From positions 3,805,501 through 3,869,500 of the forward strand of contig NZ_CP127247.1 of the NCBI RefSeq assembly GCF_030285785.1: DNA of 64,000 bases, in the 5' to 3' direction. Shown piece by piece: positions 63,168 to 64,000 of the stretch (position 1 is the first letter of the stretch; every line of letters begins with the position of its first letter). The notes beneath the pieces were generated by a model. It worked only from the letters and a program-made list of their open reading frames with translations. It had not been told where the DNA came from and ran no database searches. The position numbers were made by a program, and so were the translations under genes. This DNA comes from Parasedimentitalea psychrophila. GTDB lineage: Bacteria > Pseudomonadota > Alphaproteobacteria > Rhodobacterales > Rhodobacteraceae.

Positions 63168-63291
63168 CGCCGTGATGGGCTGTTGCCCACCCACCGTATG
63201 CTCAGCGTCACCCGAACCCTGACTGCCACGCAAATTTCCTGTATAGGTTGCAGTGCAACTGGAAGGCATCAGGACGGCCTTGGGTTCACTC

Positions 63292-63347
63292 CCATGACCT
63301 GGGCTTCCTCATGCGGATCGCATCGCATGAGGAAGCCCAGGTCATGG
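63292..63347. repeat. 24-bp perfect inverted repeat with 8-base loop
   Basis: Arms at 63292-63315 and 63324-63347 are exact reverse complements (arm begins CCATGACCTGGGCTTCCTC), separated by GATCGCAT. The surrounding 300 bases hold no gene. No T-run follows, so it is not a usual terminator. Confidence 0.9.
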
Positions 63348-63541
63348 TGCAAAATTCCCTGCCTCCCCAAATCGAAAAAAACCGCCGACCTGCTCCGGCC
63401 GCGACAGGATTCCATCCTGCGGCTGCGCCTCACGCTGTGGCCCTGCGCGAGCAGTAAAACACTGCCGGGCCACGGATATGATTGCCGACCTGCCCATCAG
63501 CACCGGTGGCACAAACCTGTTGTCCAACGGGTCAACGCCCG

Positions 63542-63700
63542 CTGCTGGACCGGCAATTGCATCATGTCGTTGTCGTTCAAATTGAAGCAGCCAGCTATCG
63601 GCTACGACAGCACACCGATCTGATCCCGGAACAGATCCGCGCCAACGCAGCAATCGCACCGCCGCCGCTGCCGAAACGGCGCGGGCGCCCTGCAAAATAA
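63542..63700 (+). pseudogene. IstB-like (IS21) C-terminal fragment
   Basis: About 52 residues, L-L-D-R-Q-L-H-H-V-V-V-V-Q-I then S-Y-R-L-R-Q-H and a basic Pro-rich tail R-R-G-R-P-A-K, resemble the end of IS21 IstB helpers. The upstream part is not recognisable. Low-confidence family call. Confidence 0.4.
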
Positions 63701-63784
63701 GGGAGGCCGGGCTCAAACCATACGGCTGATCCCCAAGCCAGGAAGCTGGGGAATTTTGCCTCGACACGTCTGGGGGAAATTGCA

Positions 63785-63979
63785 TTGGCGTTGACGCCGT
63801 CCGCCGTTGCGGCCAATCTCTCGGCTGATTGTCGAGAGCAACCTTCTTACGATCCGCGCAATGGAGCGAAATGAGCGCTTGGCCGCGAGACCACGGGAAA
63901 TCGACTCTCCACGCTGCCATCGATCCCAGGTCTCTGACTTCTGCTTATCAGTGTTAAAGCTTCGCTGACGATATTTCAT
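63785..63979 (-). pseudogene. IS30-family transposase N-terminal remnant
   Basis: 65 codons from ATG 63979 encode Y-R-Q-R-S-F-N-T-D-K, W-D-R-W-Q-R-G-E-S, then R-G-L-A-A-K-R-S-F-R-S-I-A-R and S-T-I-S-R-E-I-G-R-N-G-G, the N-terminal HTH of an IS30 transposase. About 45 residues are missing between G-E-S and I-S-R-G-L, and the DDE domain is gone. It ends near the window edge. Confidence 0.7.
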
Positions 63980-64000
63980 TTTTAACACTCCATCTTTCCA

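Overview
The window looks like a piece of chromosome from a marine Roseobacter-group alphaproteobacterium (Rhodobacterales). The right third (about 43.5-62 kb) is dense, GC-rich housekeeping DNA of that group: an alphaproteobacterial porin, trigger factor, a short 280-residue flagellin, a Tat-exported CpdB, the L9-S18-S6 ribosomal cluster, a b561-YceI fusion, and the fatty-acid block fabD-fabG-acpP-fabF-mltG with a HisA-like gene between acpP and fabF. The assignment rests on protein families and gene order read by eye; no database was consulted.

The left two thirds (about 2.4-42.9 kb) is a roughly 40.4-kb mobile island inserted in the 3' end of a tRNA-Asn(GTT) gene. The intact tRNA gene lies on the minus strand at 42841-42915, and a 45-bp near-perfect copy of its 3' end sits at 2445-2489. 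A P4-type integrase (2775-4082) starts just inside the left copy, and short GGTGAC repeats sit inside both ends. A second, unrelated integrase (41584-42612) lies at the right end next to a 3' fragment of a different tRNA gene (tRNA-Cys), so the island is composite. Left of 2445 are the decayed remains of another element: a tyrosine recombinase with an internal deletion, coupled to a polymerase-like gene interrupted by a TGA where Trp is expected.

Island layout: integrase plus small HTH/replication-type genes (2.8-5.9 kb); a metabolic cargo with a LysR regulator divergent from two SDR enzymes, a haloalkane-dehalogenase-like hydrolase and a metallo-hydrolase-like protein (6.3-10.6 kb); AraC regulator and RidA (10.8-13 kb); IS elements, exonuclease, asparaginase-like and globin genes (13.4-17.5 kb); a repeat peptide, amidase and secreted protein set (18.6-20.2 kb); a graveyard of at least six IS families (20.3-23.5 kb); a DUF2235 hydrolase, helical protein and lipoprotein (minus strand, 23.5-26.2 kb); an IS3 element; a five-gene secreted/membrane operon of unknown function (27.8-33.6 kb); more IS debris; a two-gene SLOG-like sensor plus membrane pentapeptide-repeat module (36.4-38.0 kb); an intact IS110; an uncharacterised gene behind a palindromic operator-like site (40-41 kb); and phage remnants leading to the second integrase.

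The best candidates for undescribed biology are the SLOG/pentapeptide pair, the 27.8-33.6 kb envelope operon (perhaps one locus with the DUF2235-lipoprotein genes, now separated by IS3), and the acidic two-repeat Cys peptide directly abutting an amidase. After mltG the sequence becomes accessory again (62-64 kb): an orphan gene, a VOC protein, a 24-bp-stem hairpin and IS21/IS30 fragments at the window edge.
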